Assembly (NCBI GenBank): GCA_902769805.1
Contig: CACXQL010000017.1
Span: forward strand, 1-32,494
Origin: an uncultured Prevotellaceae bacterium
Lineage (GTDB): Bacteria; Bacteroidota; Bacteroidia; Bacteroidales; Bacteroidaceae
Direction of reading: 5' to 3'
Length of the DNA stretch: 32,494 nt
In this document: in pieces, positions 16,711 through 24,558 of the stretch
How the letters are laid out: each line of letters starts with the position of its first letter
How positions within the stretch are numbered: the stretch's first letter is position 1
Translations under genes and position numbers: made by a program
Notes under the pieces: model-generated
What the model was told of the DNA's origin: nothing
Databases searched by the model: none
The model's input: only the letters and a program-made list of their open reading frames with translations

Positions 16711-17454
16711 ATGACAACAGAGTTGGATATGACACGGATACCACAGCATATTGCCATCATCATGGATGGTAATGGGCGATGGGCTATGGACCGTGGACTG
16801 GATCGTACGTTTGGCCACAAGGCAGGACTCGACAACTTAGAGAAAGTTACCACCCTTTGTTCTAACTTAGGCGTGAAGTACCTTACAGTTTATGCCTTCT
16901 CTGTCGAGAATTTCAACAGGCCTGCTTACGAGGTAGAGGCATTGATGGGACTGGTGCTCAGCTTCATCAAGATGGATCTGTTTCACAATAACAACGTCAG
17001 CTTCCATGTGGTGGGTGACCGTGAGCGACTCCCAAAGAGTGTACAGGACAAACTGCGCTCTATGGAAGAAGATACTGCCATGTACGATGGTATGGCGATG
17101 ACAATAGCCATGGGGTATTCGTCCAAACAAGAACTGGTAAATGTTACCAAGCGCATTGCACAGAAAGTTCAAAACGGTGAGATGAGCGTGGACAATATCA
17201 GTGAAGAGACCATCAATGAGAATCTGTGGACGGCATGGATGCCTGACCCAGACTTGCTTATCCGTACAGGTGGTGAGATCCGTATTTCCAATTATCTTCT
17301 CTGGCAGTGCGCCTATTCAGAATTCTACTTCTGTGACACCTATTGGCCTGACTTCGATGAGGAGGCTCTCCACAAGGCGATTGTCAGTTATCAGAACCGT
17401 CAGCGCCGTTTCGGTAAGACGGAGGCACAGGTAGAAGAAGAGACGAAAATGTAA
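16711..17454 (+). CDS. uppS: Isoprenyl (undecaprenyl) diphosphate synthase
   Basis: Cis-prenyltransferase that makes the C55 carrier lipid used in cell-wall and polysaccharide synthesis. The family signature HIAIIMDGNGRWA is at residues about 13-25 and contains the catalytic Asp. It continues with GHKAGLDNL, YAFSVENFNRP and the C-terminal DLLIRTGGEIRISNYLLWQ and YFCDTYWPDFDE. At 247 residues it is full length. It lies 18 bases before bamA in the operon. Confidence 0.95.
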   Translation: MTTELDMTRIPQHIAIIMDGNGRWAMDRGLDRTFGHKAGLDNLEKVTTLCSNLGVKYLTVYAFSVENFNRPAYEVEALMGLVLSFIKMDLFHNNNVSFHVVGDRERLPKSVQDKLRSMEEDTAMYDGMAMTIAMGYSSKQELVNVTKRIAQKVQNGEMSVDNISEETINENLWTAWMPDPDLLIRTGGEIRISNYLLWQCAYSEFYFCDTYWPDFDEEALHKAIVSYQNRQRRFGKTEAQVEEETKM

Positions 17455-17472
17455 AAAGGTAAAATAGTTATA

Positions 17473-20154
17473 ATGAGAATGAACATATCATACAAGGTCA
17501 AAAGGTGGGTAAGAGGTGTTTTACCTTTACTTACCTTCTTGCCTTTAAGCGTTAGTGCACAGGATGTCATTGTCAATCCTGATATTTCCTATGCTGGTAC
17601 TCCCCGGACCTGTGAAATTGGCGGTATAGCCGTGAAAGGTGTGGAGGGATACGAAGACTATGTGCTGACAGGTCTCTCTGGATTATCAGTAGGTCAGGTG
17701 ATATCAGTTCCTGGTTCTGAAATAACAGATGCCATCAAGCGCTATTGGCGTCATGGACTGTTTTCCCGTGTCTCTATTACAGCAGACTCTATTGTCGGCA
17801 ACAAGATCTATTTGTGTATCAACCTTGCCACCCGTCCGCGTATTAGTACTATTAATTACAATGGTATCAAGAAATCAGAGCGTGAGGATATGGAGGCAAA
17901 GCTCGGTATCATGAGAGGAAATCAGATTACACCCAACATGATTGACCGTGCCAAGATTCTTGCCAAGCGCTATTTTGACGACAAGGGCTATAAGAACGCG
18001 GAGATAGAGATTGTCCAGCGTGATGATGTAGCAGACAAGAACATGGTGATCCTTGATGTGAATATCGACAAGAAAGACAAGATGAAAGTCCGTCATATCA
18101 TCTTTGAAGGAAACAAGTTCTTGTCTGACAGGAAAATCAAGGGTAATCTTTTCAAGAAGGGTGCTTTCGGCAAGATCAACGAGGCTGGCAAGCTCTCGAA
18201 TATCTTCAAGGCAAAGAAATTTACGCCGGAACGCTACGAAGAGGCAAAGAAAGGACTCATCGACAAGTATAATGAATTGGGATTCCGTGATGCTGTCATC
18301 CTTGAGGACTCTATCTGGAATAATGATGAGAAGCATGTCAATGTCTATGTGAAGGTAGACGAAGGACAGCGTTATTATATCCGTAATATCACATGGGTAG
18401 GCAATACAGTGGTGACGACAGACTATCTGGACCGTGCACTTGGCATGAAGAAGGGTGATGTCTATAATCAGAAGCTGATGAAGAAACGCCTGTCAGAGGA
18501 TGAGGATGCCGTGGGTAACTATTATTGGAACAACGGTTACATTTTCTATAATCTTGAGCCCACGGAAATCAATATCGTAGGCGACTCCATCGATCTGGAG
18601 ATGCGTATTCAGGAAGGTACACAGGCACACATCAGTAATGTGCGTATCTATGGTAATGACCGCCTCTACGAAGAGGTCGTCCGTCGTGAGTTGCGTACAA
18701 AACCTGGTGACCTGTTCAACAAAGAAGCCATCATGCGTTCTGCCCGTGAAATAGCGTCTATGGGTTATTTCGATCCAGAGAAGGTGAATCCCGATGTCAA
18801 ACCCAACTATGATGATGGCACAGTGGATATCAACTGGGAACTGGAACAGAAGTCAAATGATCAGTTGGAATTCTCCCTTGGATGGGGACAGACGGGTGTC
18901 ATCGGACGTGTTGGTATCAAGCTTAACAACTTCTCCATGCGCAACCTCTTCGGAAAGAATAAGATGCACCGCGGTATCATGCCAATCGGTGATGGTGAGC
19001 AATTGTCTTTGTCTGTACAGACTAATGGACGTTACTATAGCTCTATCTCCACGGGCTATAGCACCGGATGGTTTGGTGGCAAGCGTCCGAATGCCTTCAA
19101 TGTAAGCGCTTTCTATTCCAAGCAGAGTGACATCTCCAGCAGTTATCGTAATAACAGTTTTTATAATAACTACTGGAACTATATGTCAGGTTATGGGTCT
19201 TTGAATAACTCCCTCGTCAATTATGATGCGATGCTGGATGACGACAAGTACATCAAGATGTTCGGAGCCGCCATCGGATGGGGTAAGCGCCTGCGCTGGC
19301 CAGATGACTATTTCCAACTCTCCGTACAGTTGTCATATACCCGTTATATGTTGCGTGACTGGAGTTACTTCATCATCAATAATGGTAACTGTAATAACAT
19401 CAACCTGGGAGTCACGCTGTCACGAACCTCTACGGATAACCAGCTCTTCCCACGCCGTGGTTCAGAGTTCATTGCATCGGTGACACTGACTCCGCCCTGG
19501 TCGGCATTCGACAAGAAAGACTATGAGCATCTTGCCACAGACTATACATCGGCAACCTACAATAAGGAATTACAGGATAAGTACCGTTGGATTGAATATC
19601 ACAAGTGGAAGTTCAAGACACGTACGTTTACCGCTTTAACCGGTGGACAGAAATGTCTGGTGCTGATGACCCGTGTGGAATTAGGTCTGCTGGGTGCTTA
19701 TAACCAGCATAAGAAATCACCCTTTGAGACTTTCTATGTGGGTGGTGATGGTATGAGCGGATATTCTTCTGGCTATGCGGAGGAGACCATCGGTCTGCGT
19801 GGTTATGAGAATGGCTCTATCTCTAATACGGCAGCATATCAGGCAGGAACGAGTGCCTATTATAATGCCTATGCCTATGACCGCTTTACGCTGGAGCTCC
19901 GTTATCCGTTGATGTTGGGTAATACCACTATCTATGGTCTGGGATTCTTAGAAGGAGGTAATGCCTGGGTAGATACGAAGAAGTTCAACCCCTTCGACAT
20001 GAAACGCTCTGCTGGTGTCGGTGTTCGTATCTTCCTCCCGATGGTAGGTCTGATGGGTATCGACTGGGCGTATGGCTTCGACAGCGTGTTTAGTGGAAGT
20101 ACCTATAAGAAGGGTGGAAGCCAGTTCCACTTCATTCTTGGACAAGAGTTCTAG
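17473..20154 (+). CDS. bamA: BamA/Omp85 outer membrane protein assembly factor
   Basis: Central subunit of the machine that folds beta-barrel proteins into the outer membrane. An N-terminal signal ends near LSVSAQ. Residues about 45-480 are POTRA domains, with the repeated pattern of GNxxxxxxxLxxxLxxKxGDxYN (for example WVGNTVVTTDYLDRAL and IYGNDRLYEEVVRRELR). Residues about 480-893 are the 16-strand barrel, with the lid motif IGLRGYENGS and a C-terminal aromatic residue (GQEF). The length of 893 is normal for the Bacteroidetes group. Genes for three Skp-like chaperones, which deliver clients to BamA, follow directly. Confidence 0.95.
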   Translation: MRMNISYKVKRWVRGVLPLLTFLPLSVSAQDVIVNPDISYAGTPRTCEIGGIAVKGVEGYEDYVLTGLSGLSVGQVISVPGSEITDAIKRYWRHGLFSRVSITADSIVGNKIYLCINLATRPRISTINYNGIKKSEREDMEAKLGIMRGNQITPNMIDRAKILAKRYFDDKGYKNAEIEIVQRDDVADKNMVILDVNIDKKDKMKVRHIIFEGNKFLSDRKIKGNLFKKGAFGKINEAGKLSNIFKAKKFTPERYEEAKKGLIDKYNELGFRDAVILEDSIWNNDEKHVNVYVKVDEGQRYYIRNITWVGNTVVTTDYLDRALGMKKGDVYNQKLMKKRLSEDEDAVGNYYWNNGYIFYNLEPTEINIVGDSIDLEMRIQEGTQAHISNVRIYGNDRLYEEVVRRELRTKPGDLFNKEAIMRSAREIASMGYFDPEKVNPDVKPNYDDGTVDINWELEQKSNDQLEFSLGWGQTGVIGRVGIKLNNFSMRNLFGKNKMHRGIMPIGDGEQLSLSVQTNGRYYSSISTGYSTGWFGGKRPNAFNVSAFYSKQSDISSSYRNNSFYNNYWNYMSGYGSLNNSLVNYDAMLDDDKYIKMFGAAIGWGKRLRWPDDYFQLSVQLSYTRYMLRDWSYFIINNGNCNNINLGVTLSRTSTDNQLFPRRGSEFIASVTLTPPWSAFDKKDYEHLATDYTSATYNKELQDKYRWIEYHKWKFKTRTFTALTGGQKCLVLMTRVELGLLGAYNQHKKSPFETFYVGGDGMSGYSSGYAEETIGLRGYENGSISNTAAYQAGTSAYYNAYAYDRFTLELRYPLMLGNTTIYGLGFLEGGNAWVDTKKFNPFDMKRSAGVGVRIFLPMVGLMGIDWAYGFDSVFSGSTYKKGGSQFHFILGQEF

Positions 20155-20156
20155 TA

Positions 20157-20184
20157 AATTGAGAATTGAGAATTGAGAATTGAA
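20157..20184. repeat. Four 7-bp AATTGAG units between bamA and the first ompH gene
   Basis: aattgag, aattgag, aattgag, aattgaa fill the gap from the bamA stop codon to the next start at 20188. Confidence 0.88.
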
Positions 20185-20187
20185 AAG

Positions 20188-20703
20188 ATGATGAAAAAGA
20201 TTTTGACGTTAATGATACTGTTAGCATCGGTGGTCTCGATGCAGGCACAGAAATTCGCATTGCTGGATATGGACTATATCCTGAAGAATATCCCTGCCTA
20301 TGAGCGTGCTAACGAGCAGTTGGCACAGGTCTCCAAGAAATGGCAGGCAGAGGTCGAGGCCCTTCAGACAGAAGCACAGACCATGTATAAGGACTATCAG
20401 AAAGAGGTTGTCTTCCTCTCTCAGGAACAGAAGAAAGCCCGTCAGGATGCCATCATGGAGAAAGAGCGTGAGGCTGCTGAACTGAAGAAGAAATACTTCG
20501 GTCCTGAAGGTGAGCTTTTCAAGAAGCGTACGGCACTCATGTCTCCCATTCAGGAGGAGATATACAATGCCGTCAGTGAGATTGCAGACATACGCGGCTA
20601 TCAGTTGGTACTCGACCGTGCCAGTGACAGCGGTATCATCTTCGGCTCTCCCAAGGTGGATATCTCCAGCGAGGTGCTTAGTCGCCTCGGGTATAGTAAC
20701 TAA
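20188..20703 (+). CDS. OmpH/Skp-family periplasmic chaperone, copy 1
   Basis: A 171-residue periplasmic chaperone (start 20188, MMKKILTLMILLASVVSMQAQ is the signal; the next ATG at 20191 is also possible). The mature N terminus KFALLDMDYILKNIP is the family strand, followed by a long charged coiled coil (residues about 50-120) forming the two-helix tentacle, and a closing strand near GYQLVLDRASDSGIIF. Members of the family form trimers that hold unfolded outer-membrane proteins. It is the first of three tandem copies after bamA; this one has the longest insertion in the coiled coil. Confidence 0.9.
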   Translation: MMKKILTLMILLASVVSMQAQKFALLDMDYILKNIPAYERANEQLAQVSKKWQAEVEALQTEAQTMYKDYQKEVVFLSQEQKKARQDAIMEKEREAAELKKKYFGPEGELFKKRTALMSPIQEEIYNAVSEIADIRGYQLVLDRASDSGIIFGSPKVDISSEVLSRLGYSN

Positions 20704-20706
20704 AAT

Positions 20707-20751
20707 ATCTAAATCATCTAGATTATCTAGATTATCTAGGAACTCTAGGAT
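20707..20751. repeat. Five 9-bp ATCTAGATT-type units before the second ompH gene
   Basis: atctaaatc, atctagatt, atctagatt, atctaggaa, ctctaggat. They occupy most of the 83-base gap. Confidence 0.85.
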
Positions 20752-20786
20752 AAATTAATAACGAAAATAATTTAAAAAGAACAAAA

Positions 20787-21287
20787 ATGAAAAAGATGAT
20801 TCTTTGCGCTATTTGCGCAATCTGCGGTCTTACCACCGCCAATGCACAGAAATTTGGTCATGTCAATGCTGATGAGATCATGCAGTTGATGCCTGAGGTT
20901 ACAAAGGCTCGTGCAGACCTTGAAGCACTGACCAAGACCTATGAGGCTGACTTGAAGAGCATGCAGGACGAGCTTCAGAAGAAGGCTGAGGCTTATGACA
21001 AGGAGCAGGCCTCCCTGCCAGCTAATATCAAGGAACGCCGTGAGAAGGAGCTGCAGGATATGTATGCGAAGATTCAGCAGACCTATCAGGACAACCAGCA
21101 GGCTCTTGCCAAGGAACAACAAGAAAAGATGCAGCCCATTCAGAAAAAACTGTTAGATGCGATAAATGCAGTAGGCCAGGAAGGCGGCTATGTATATATC
21201 ATGCAGACAGGATCGGCTTTATACATCAGTTCTACTCTCTCTACAGATGTTACTGCTCAGGTAAAGGCTAAGCTTGGATTGAAGTAA
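20787..21287 (+). CDS. OmpH/Skp-family periplasmic chaperone, copy 2
   Basis: A 166-residue paralogue of the preceding gene. Signal MKKMILCAICAICGLTTANAQ; mature start KFGHVNADEIMQLMPE; coiled coil at residues about 45-115 with many Lys/Glu/Gln (for example KERREKELQDMYAKIQQTY); closing strand GGYVYIMQTGSALYISS. The 83-base gap upstream with repeats could contain a weak promoter, but I see no clear one. The third copy follows after 17 bases. Confidence 0.9.
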   Translation: MKKMILCAICAICGLTTANAQKFGHVNADEIMQLMPEVTKARADLEALTKTYEADLKSMQDELQKKAEAYDKEQASLPANIKERREKELQDMYAKIQQTYQDNQQALAKEQQEKMQPIQKKLLDAINAVGQEGGYVYIMQTGSALYISSTLSTDVTAQVKAKLGLK

Positions 21288-21304
21288 CCCATATCAGTAC
21301 ATTT

Positions 21305-21817
21305 ATGAAACGGATATTTTTTCTTTTAATAGCCGTCTTCTCCCTTTCAGCATCGGCACAGAATTCTGCGCCGGTGCTGAAATTCGGCTTTCTGAGCTAT
21401 GATGCTGTCCTTCAGTCAATGCCTGACTATGCTGTCGTAGAGACGAACATGGCAAAGCTCCGTGAGCAGTATGCTGATGAGCAGAAAAGGGTTGAGGGTG
21501 AGTTCAACAAGAAATACGAGGAGTTCCTCGACGGACAGCGTGACTTCCCTCAGACCATCCTGCAGAAGCGACAGAGTGAGCTTCAGGAACTGCTGGAGAA
21601 GAATATCGCCTTCAAGAAGGAAAGTCTGCGTCTCTTAGAGCAGGCACAGGAAGAGGCGATGGCACCATTAAAGGCTCGTCTTGCCACCGTGCTTGCCAAG
21701 GTAGGGACGGAACGTGGTCTTGCCTTCATTCTTAACACCGATCAAAACGCCACACCTTGGATAAGTCCTACAATGGGTGAGGACGTGACAGAGGCTGTCA
21801 AGGCGGCTTTAAGATAA
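21305..21817 (+). CDS. OmpH/Skp-family periplasmic chaperone, copy 3
   Basis: A 170-residue paralogue. Signal MKRIFFLLIAVFSLSASAQ; mature part KFGFLSYDAVLQSMPDYAVV; coiled coil at residues about 50-120 (RQSELQELLEKNIAFKKESL); closing strand GLAFILNTDQNATPWI. It ends six bases before murI, so translation may be coupled. It is closer to copies 1 and 2 in layout than in sequence, so the triplication is not recent. Confidence 0.9.
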   Translation: MKRIFFLLIAVFSLSASAQNSAPVLKFGFLSYDAVLQSMPDYAVVETNMAKLREQYADEQKRVEGEFNKKYEEFLDGQRDFPQTILQKRQSELQELLEKNIAFKKESLRLLEQAQEEAMAPLKARLATVLAKVGTERGLAFILNTDQNATPWISPTMGEDVTEAVKAALR

Positions 21818-21823
21818 CGGCTG

Positions 21824-22657
21824 ATGCTTCCAAGTGTACCAGGACCTATAGGTATCTTCGACAGTGGTTATGGTGGACTGACCATCTTGCATGGCATCCG
21901 CCAACTGCTTCCCCAGTATGATTATCTGTACCTGGGGGATAACGCACGGGCTCCCTATGGTTCACGCTCCTTTGATGTCGTCTATGAGTTTACGCGCCAG
22001 GCGGTGGTTCGTCTTTTCGAGATGGGCTGCCACCTTGTGATTCTGGGTTGTAACACTGCCTCGGCAAAAGCCCTGCGTACCATTCAGGAGCATGACCTTC
22101 CTAATCTCGACCCGCAGCGCAGAGTCTTGGGTATCATCCGTCCTACGGCAGAGGTCATCGGAACACTCACACACTCCCGTCATGTGGGTATCTTCGCCAC
22201 AGAGGGAACCATCAAGAGTGAGTCGTATAATCTGGAGATCCATAAGTTCTTCCCAGACATACAGGTCAGTGGTGTCGCCTGTCCTTTCTGGGTACCTCTG
22301 GTGGAGTATAACGAGGCAGACTCCCCTGGTGCCGACTATTTCGTGAAGAAACGTATCGACCAGCTTCTCCGTATGGACCCGGAGATTGACACCATCATCT
22401 TAGGCTGTACCCATTATCCGTTATTATTGCCTAAGATACATAAATATATTCCTCGTGGCATCCGTATTGTCTCCCAGGGGGAGTATGTGGCAGAAGCCCT
22501 GCAAAAGTATTTCCATCGTCATCCTGACGTGGAACAGCGATGTACCAAAGACGGTGGGGTTCATTATCTCACAACAGAGAATCCCTTGAAGTTCAAGGAG
22601 TCTGCACAGGTCTTCCTCCACGAAGACGTGGAAGTAGAGAATATCACATTAGGTTGA
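21824..22657 (+). CDS. murI: Glutamate racemase
   Basis: Makes D-glutamate for peptidoglycan in the cytoplasm. The 277-residue protein starts MLPSVPGPIGIFDSGYGG, which is the family N terminus with the conserved IFDSGxGG motif. The two catalytic cysteines are in LGCNTASAKAL (about residue 72) and LGCTHYPLLLP (about residue 190). YLGDNARAPYGSRS is the substrate-binding loop. It is the last gene of the operon; the next gene is convergent and only four bases away, with no terminator hairpin between. Confidence 0.95.
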   Translation: MLPSVPGPIGIFDSGYGGLTILHGIRQLLPQYDYLYLGDNARAPYGSRSFDVVYEFTRQAVVRLFEMGCHLVILGCNTASAKALRTIQEHDLPNLDPQRRVLGIIRPTAEVIGTLTHSRHVGIFATEGTIKSESYNLEIHKFFPDIQVSGVACPFWVPLVEYNEADSPGADYFVKKRIDQLLRMDPEIDTIILGCTHYPLLLPKIHKYIPRGIRIVSQGEYVAEALQKYFHRHPDVEQRCTKDGGVHYLTTENPLKFKESAQVFLHEDVEVENITLG

Positions 22658-22661
22658 TGTG

Positions 22662-23891
22662 CTATCCCAACAGGCGTTTGGCGAAATAGTGTACAGGATA
22701 CCAAACGCTGAGGAAACCAACTGCAAGAACAGTGATGAATACCAATACGATATCCCAGGGGTGAACACTGACGGGATAGGCATCTACGACAAAGGAACCC
22801 TCTGACTCTCCTAAGCGTACGATGCCGTATTGCTGTTGCAGCCAACAGAGCAGCAGTCCGACGGCAATACCGATAACAGCACCCATTGCAGAGATCATAC
22901 GTCCTTCAAACAAGAAGATATGCACAATCTGCTTGTCGGAAGCCCCTAAATTACGCAGCGTGACCACATCATTCCTCTTGTCGATCATCAGCATCGACAG
23001 GCTGCCGATGATATTAAAACAGGCAATGACGAGAATGAAGGTAAGGAAGATATACGCCATCAGCTTCTCTATCTTCATAATGCGGAAAGTATCATCCTGC
23101 TGCTCATAGCGGTCTTGGACATCAAACAAGTTACCTGCAATCTCCTTCATCTCTGCCTTTACCTGTTCGAAGTCACTCCCAGGCTTCAGGCGCAACTCCA
23201 GAGAAGAGAGCATGCCCTGCTGGTCGAACAGCTGTCGGGTAAAGGCGACAGAGGTGATGATATAGCGTTTGTCGTACTTTCCCTGTTTGATGCTGAAGAG
23301 ACACCCGGGTGAATACAGCTCGTCCTCCACGAACCCCTCTTGCAGGTTTGCCATGTTTAACTGTCCCTCACGCCGCGGGGCATAGACTTTCAAGGGACCG
23401 TCAAAGGAATATCCCACCCCCAGTTGATAGGCGACGCCCATACCCAAGATACCATAGTTCATGTCTGCGGCATGGAGTTCGAACTCTCCGTCACCTTCCA
23501 AGACCTCACGGATATGCGTCAACTTGTCGTAGTTGTCATCCACCCCTTTTACCTGAACCATAGCCTGATGCTCACCATAGACGGCAAGAGCCTGGTCTTC
23601 CATCACCTCCGTAGCCACATCCACCTGTGGCAGCTGGCGGATACGAGTCAGGACAGGATGGTCGGCAGCCACTGTCTTTCCCTTGACAGGGGAGACCTTC
23701 AACTGTGGGTCCATCTGTGTGAAGAAGGAGGCAATCATATCATGAAAACCATTGAACACACTCAGCGTCACCACCAATGCCATCGTGGCGATGGCAACAC
23801 CCACCACGGAGATACCGCTGATCACATTGATAGCGTTGGTACTCTTCTTCGAGAAGAGGTAGCGTCGGGCGATGTAAAATGGGAAGTTCAT
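22662..23891 (-). CDS. FtsX-like ABC permease, LolC/LolE type
   Basis: A 409-residue inner membrane protein, probably part of an ABC machine that releases lipoproteins for transfer to the outer membrane, or a related MacB-type system. The N terminus FYIARRYLFSKKSTNAINVISGISVVGVAIATMALVVTLSVFNGF is the LolC/E start and first membrane helix. After a large periplasmic domain there are three C-terminal helices (LMAYIFLTFILVIACFNIIGSL, MISAMGAVIGIAVGLLLCW, VLVFITVLAVGFLSVWYPV). The ATPase is not in the window. It is 24 bases downstream of rbfA on the same strand. Confidence 0.85.
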   Translation of the reverse strand: MNFPFYIARRYLFSKKSTNAINVISGISVVGVAIATMALVVTLSVFNGFHDMIASFFTQMDPQLKVSPVKGKTVAADHPVLTRIRQLPQVDVATEVMEDQALAVYGEHQAMVQVKGVDDNYDKLTHIREVLEGDGEFELHAADMNYGILGMGVAYQLGVGYSFDGPLKVYAPRREGQLNMANLQEGFVEDELYSPGCLFSIKQGKYDKRYIITSVAFTRQLFDQQGMLSSLELRLKPGSDFEQVKAEMKEIAGNLFDVQDRYEQQDDTFRIMKIEKLMAYIFLTFILVIACFNIIGSLSMLMIDKRNDVVTLRNLGASDKQIVHIFLFEGRMISAMGAVIGIAVGLLLCWLQQQYGIVRLGESEGSFVVDAYPVSVHPWDIVLVFITVLAVGFLSVWYPVHYFAKRLLG

Positions 23892-23915
23892 ACCTGGCTG
23901 TTGGCTGCTAAAAGC

Positions 23916-24251
23916 CTATTTTTTCAGCAACTCGTCAATACGGTCGATATAGTCGAGGGAGTCGTCAATGAAGAAACGCAACTCCGGAATCACCCGCAGC
24001 TGGTGGCGAACCCTCGTTCCTAACTCATAACGAATCTGTTTCTCGTTTTTGTTGATATTACCCATGATCTCCTCACCTCGCTCACTGGGAAAGATACTCA
24101 GATGAGCCGTACAGATGCTGAGATCAGGACTGACACGCACTCGGGTAACACTCACCATTACACCATGCATGCCACGTGTCTGCTCCTGAAATATCACACT
24201 CAACTCCTTCTGTAACAAGCGCGCAATCTTATTCTGTCTTGTTTCTTGCAT
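23916..24251 (-). CDS. rbfA: Ribosome-binding factor A
   Basis: A cytoplasmic factor that binds the 30S subunit and helps 16S rRNA 5'-end maturation. The start at 24251 (MQETRQNKIARLLQKELS) gives 111 residues, the usual length; the frame runs further upstream through the promoter, which I reject. The KH-like fold is shown by VSVTRVRVSPDLS, AHLSIFPSE and the end LRFFIDDSLDYIDRIDELL. The first gene of a two-gene unit with the LolC/E-like permease. Confidence 0.93.
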   Translation of the reverse strand: MQETRQNKIARLLQKELSVIFQEQTRGMHGVMVSVTRVRVSPDLSICTAHLSIFPSERGEEIMGNINKNEKQIRYELGTRVRHQLRVIPELRFFIDDSLDYIDRIDELLKK

Positions 24252-24275
24252 ATAATTACCTTTTCTTTGATGCTG

Positions 24276-24283
24276 CAAAGGTA
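24276..24283 (-). promoter_or_regulatory. -7 element (TACCTTTG) of the rbfA promoter
   Basis: TACCTTTGCA on the minus strand, 24 bases before the rbfA start. Confidence 0.7.
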
Positions 24284-24316
24284 GGCTATTTACCTTAAAA
24301 AACAAAATAAATGAAA

Positions 24317-24399
24317 CAAAAAACGCACGATCTTCACAGACCATGCGCTAAAACTACTTTAAATACAAAAAATTACTTTTTATTCGAGTTGCAAAGATA
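24317..24399 (-). ncRNA. Possible short transcript or attenuator upstream of rbfA
   Basis: On the minus strand a -7-like TATCTTTGC (24392-24399) is followed about 45 bases later by a hairpin (GACCATGCG at 24339-24347 reading into CGCACGATC at 24324-24332, two G-U pairs, loop of six) and a T-run. This would give a terminated RNA of about 65-70 nt. No frame of note is inside. It could also be a terminator for readthrough from the BspA gene. No -33 element is clear. Confidence 0.35.
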
Positions 24400-24504
24400 C
24401 AACTTTTTTTGAATACACAAGTGTCAAGTATATCTTTACCATCTTTTTTTTGTTAATCATATAAAAACGAGGGACATTTCTTACATACCATATTACTATA
24501 GACA

Positions 24505-24538
24505 TCAAAAAGGGCAGTTCTTTATGAGAACCGCCCTT
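24505..24538 (-). terminator. Intrinsic terminator of the BspA-like gene
   Basis: On the minus strand AAGGGCGGTTCT pairs with AGAACTGCCCTT (12 bp with one G-U pair), followed by a T-run; it is 20 bases past the stop codon. Confidence 0.9.
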
Positions 24539-24558
24539 AATATCAGAAAGTCTTTTAC

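Noticed and set aside
23424-24023. 199-codon plus-strand frame across the LolC/E-like permease
   Set aside because: Antisense to a clear membrane protein and to rbfA; His-rich, composition typical of shadow frames.
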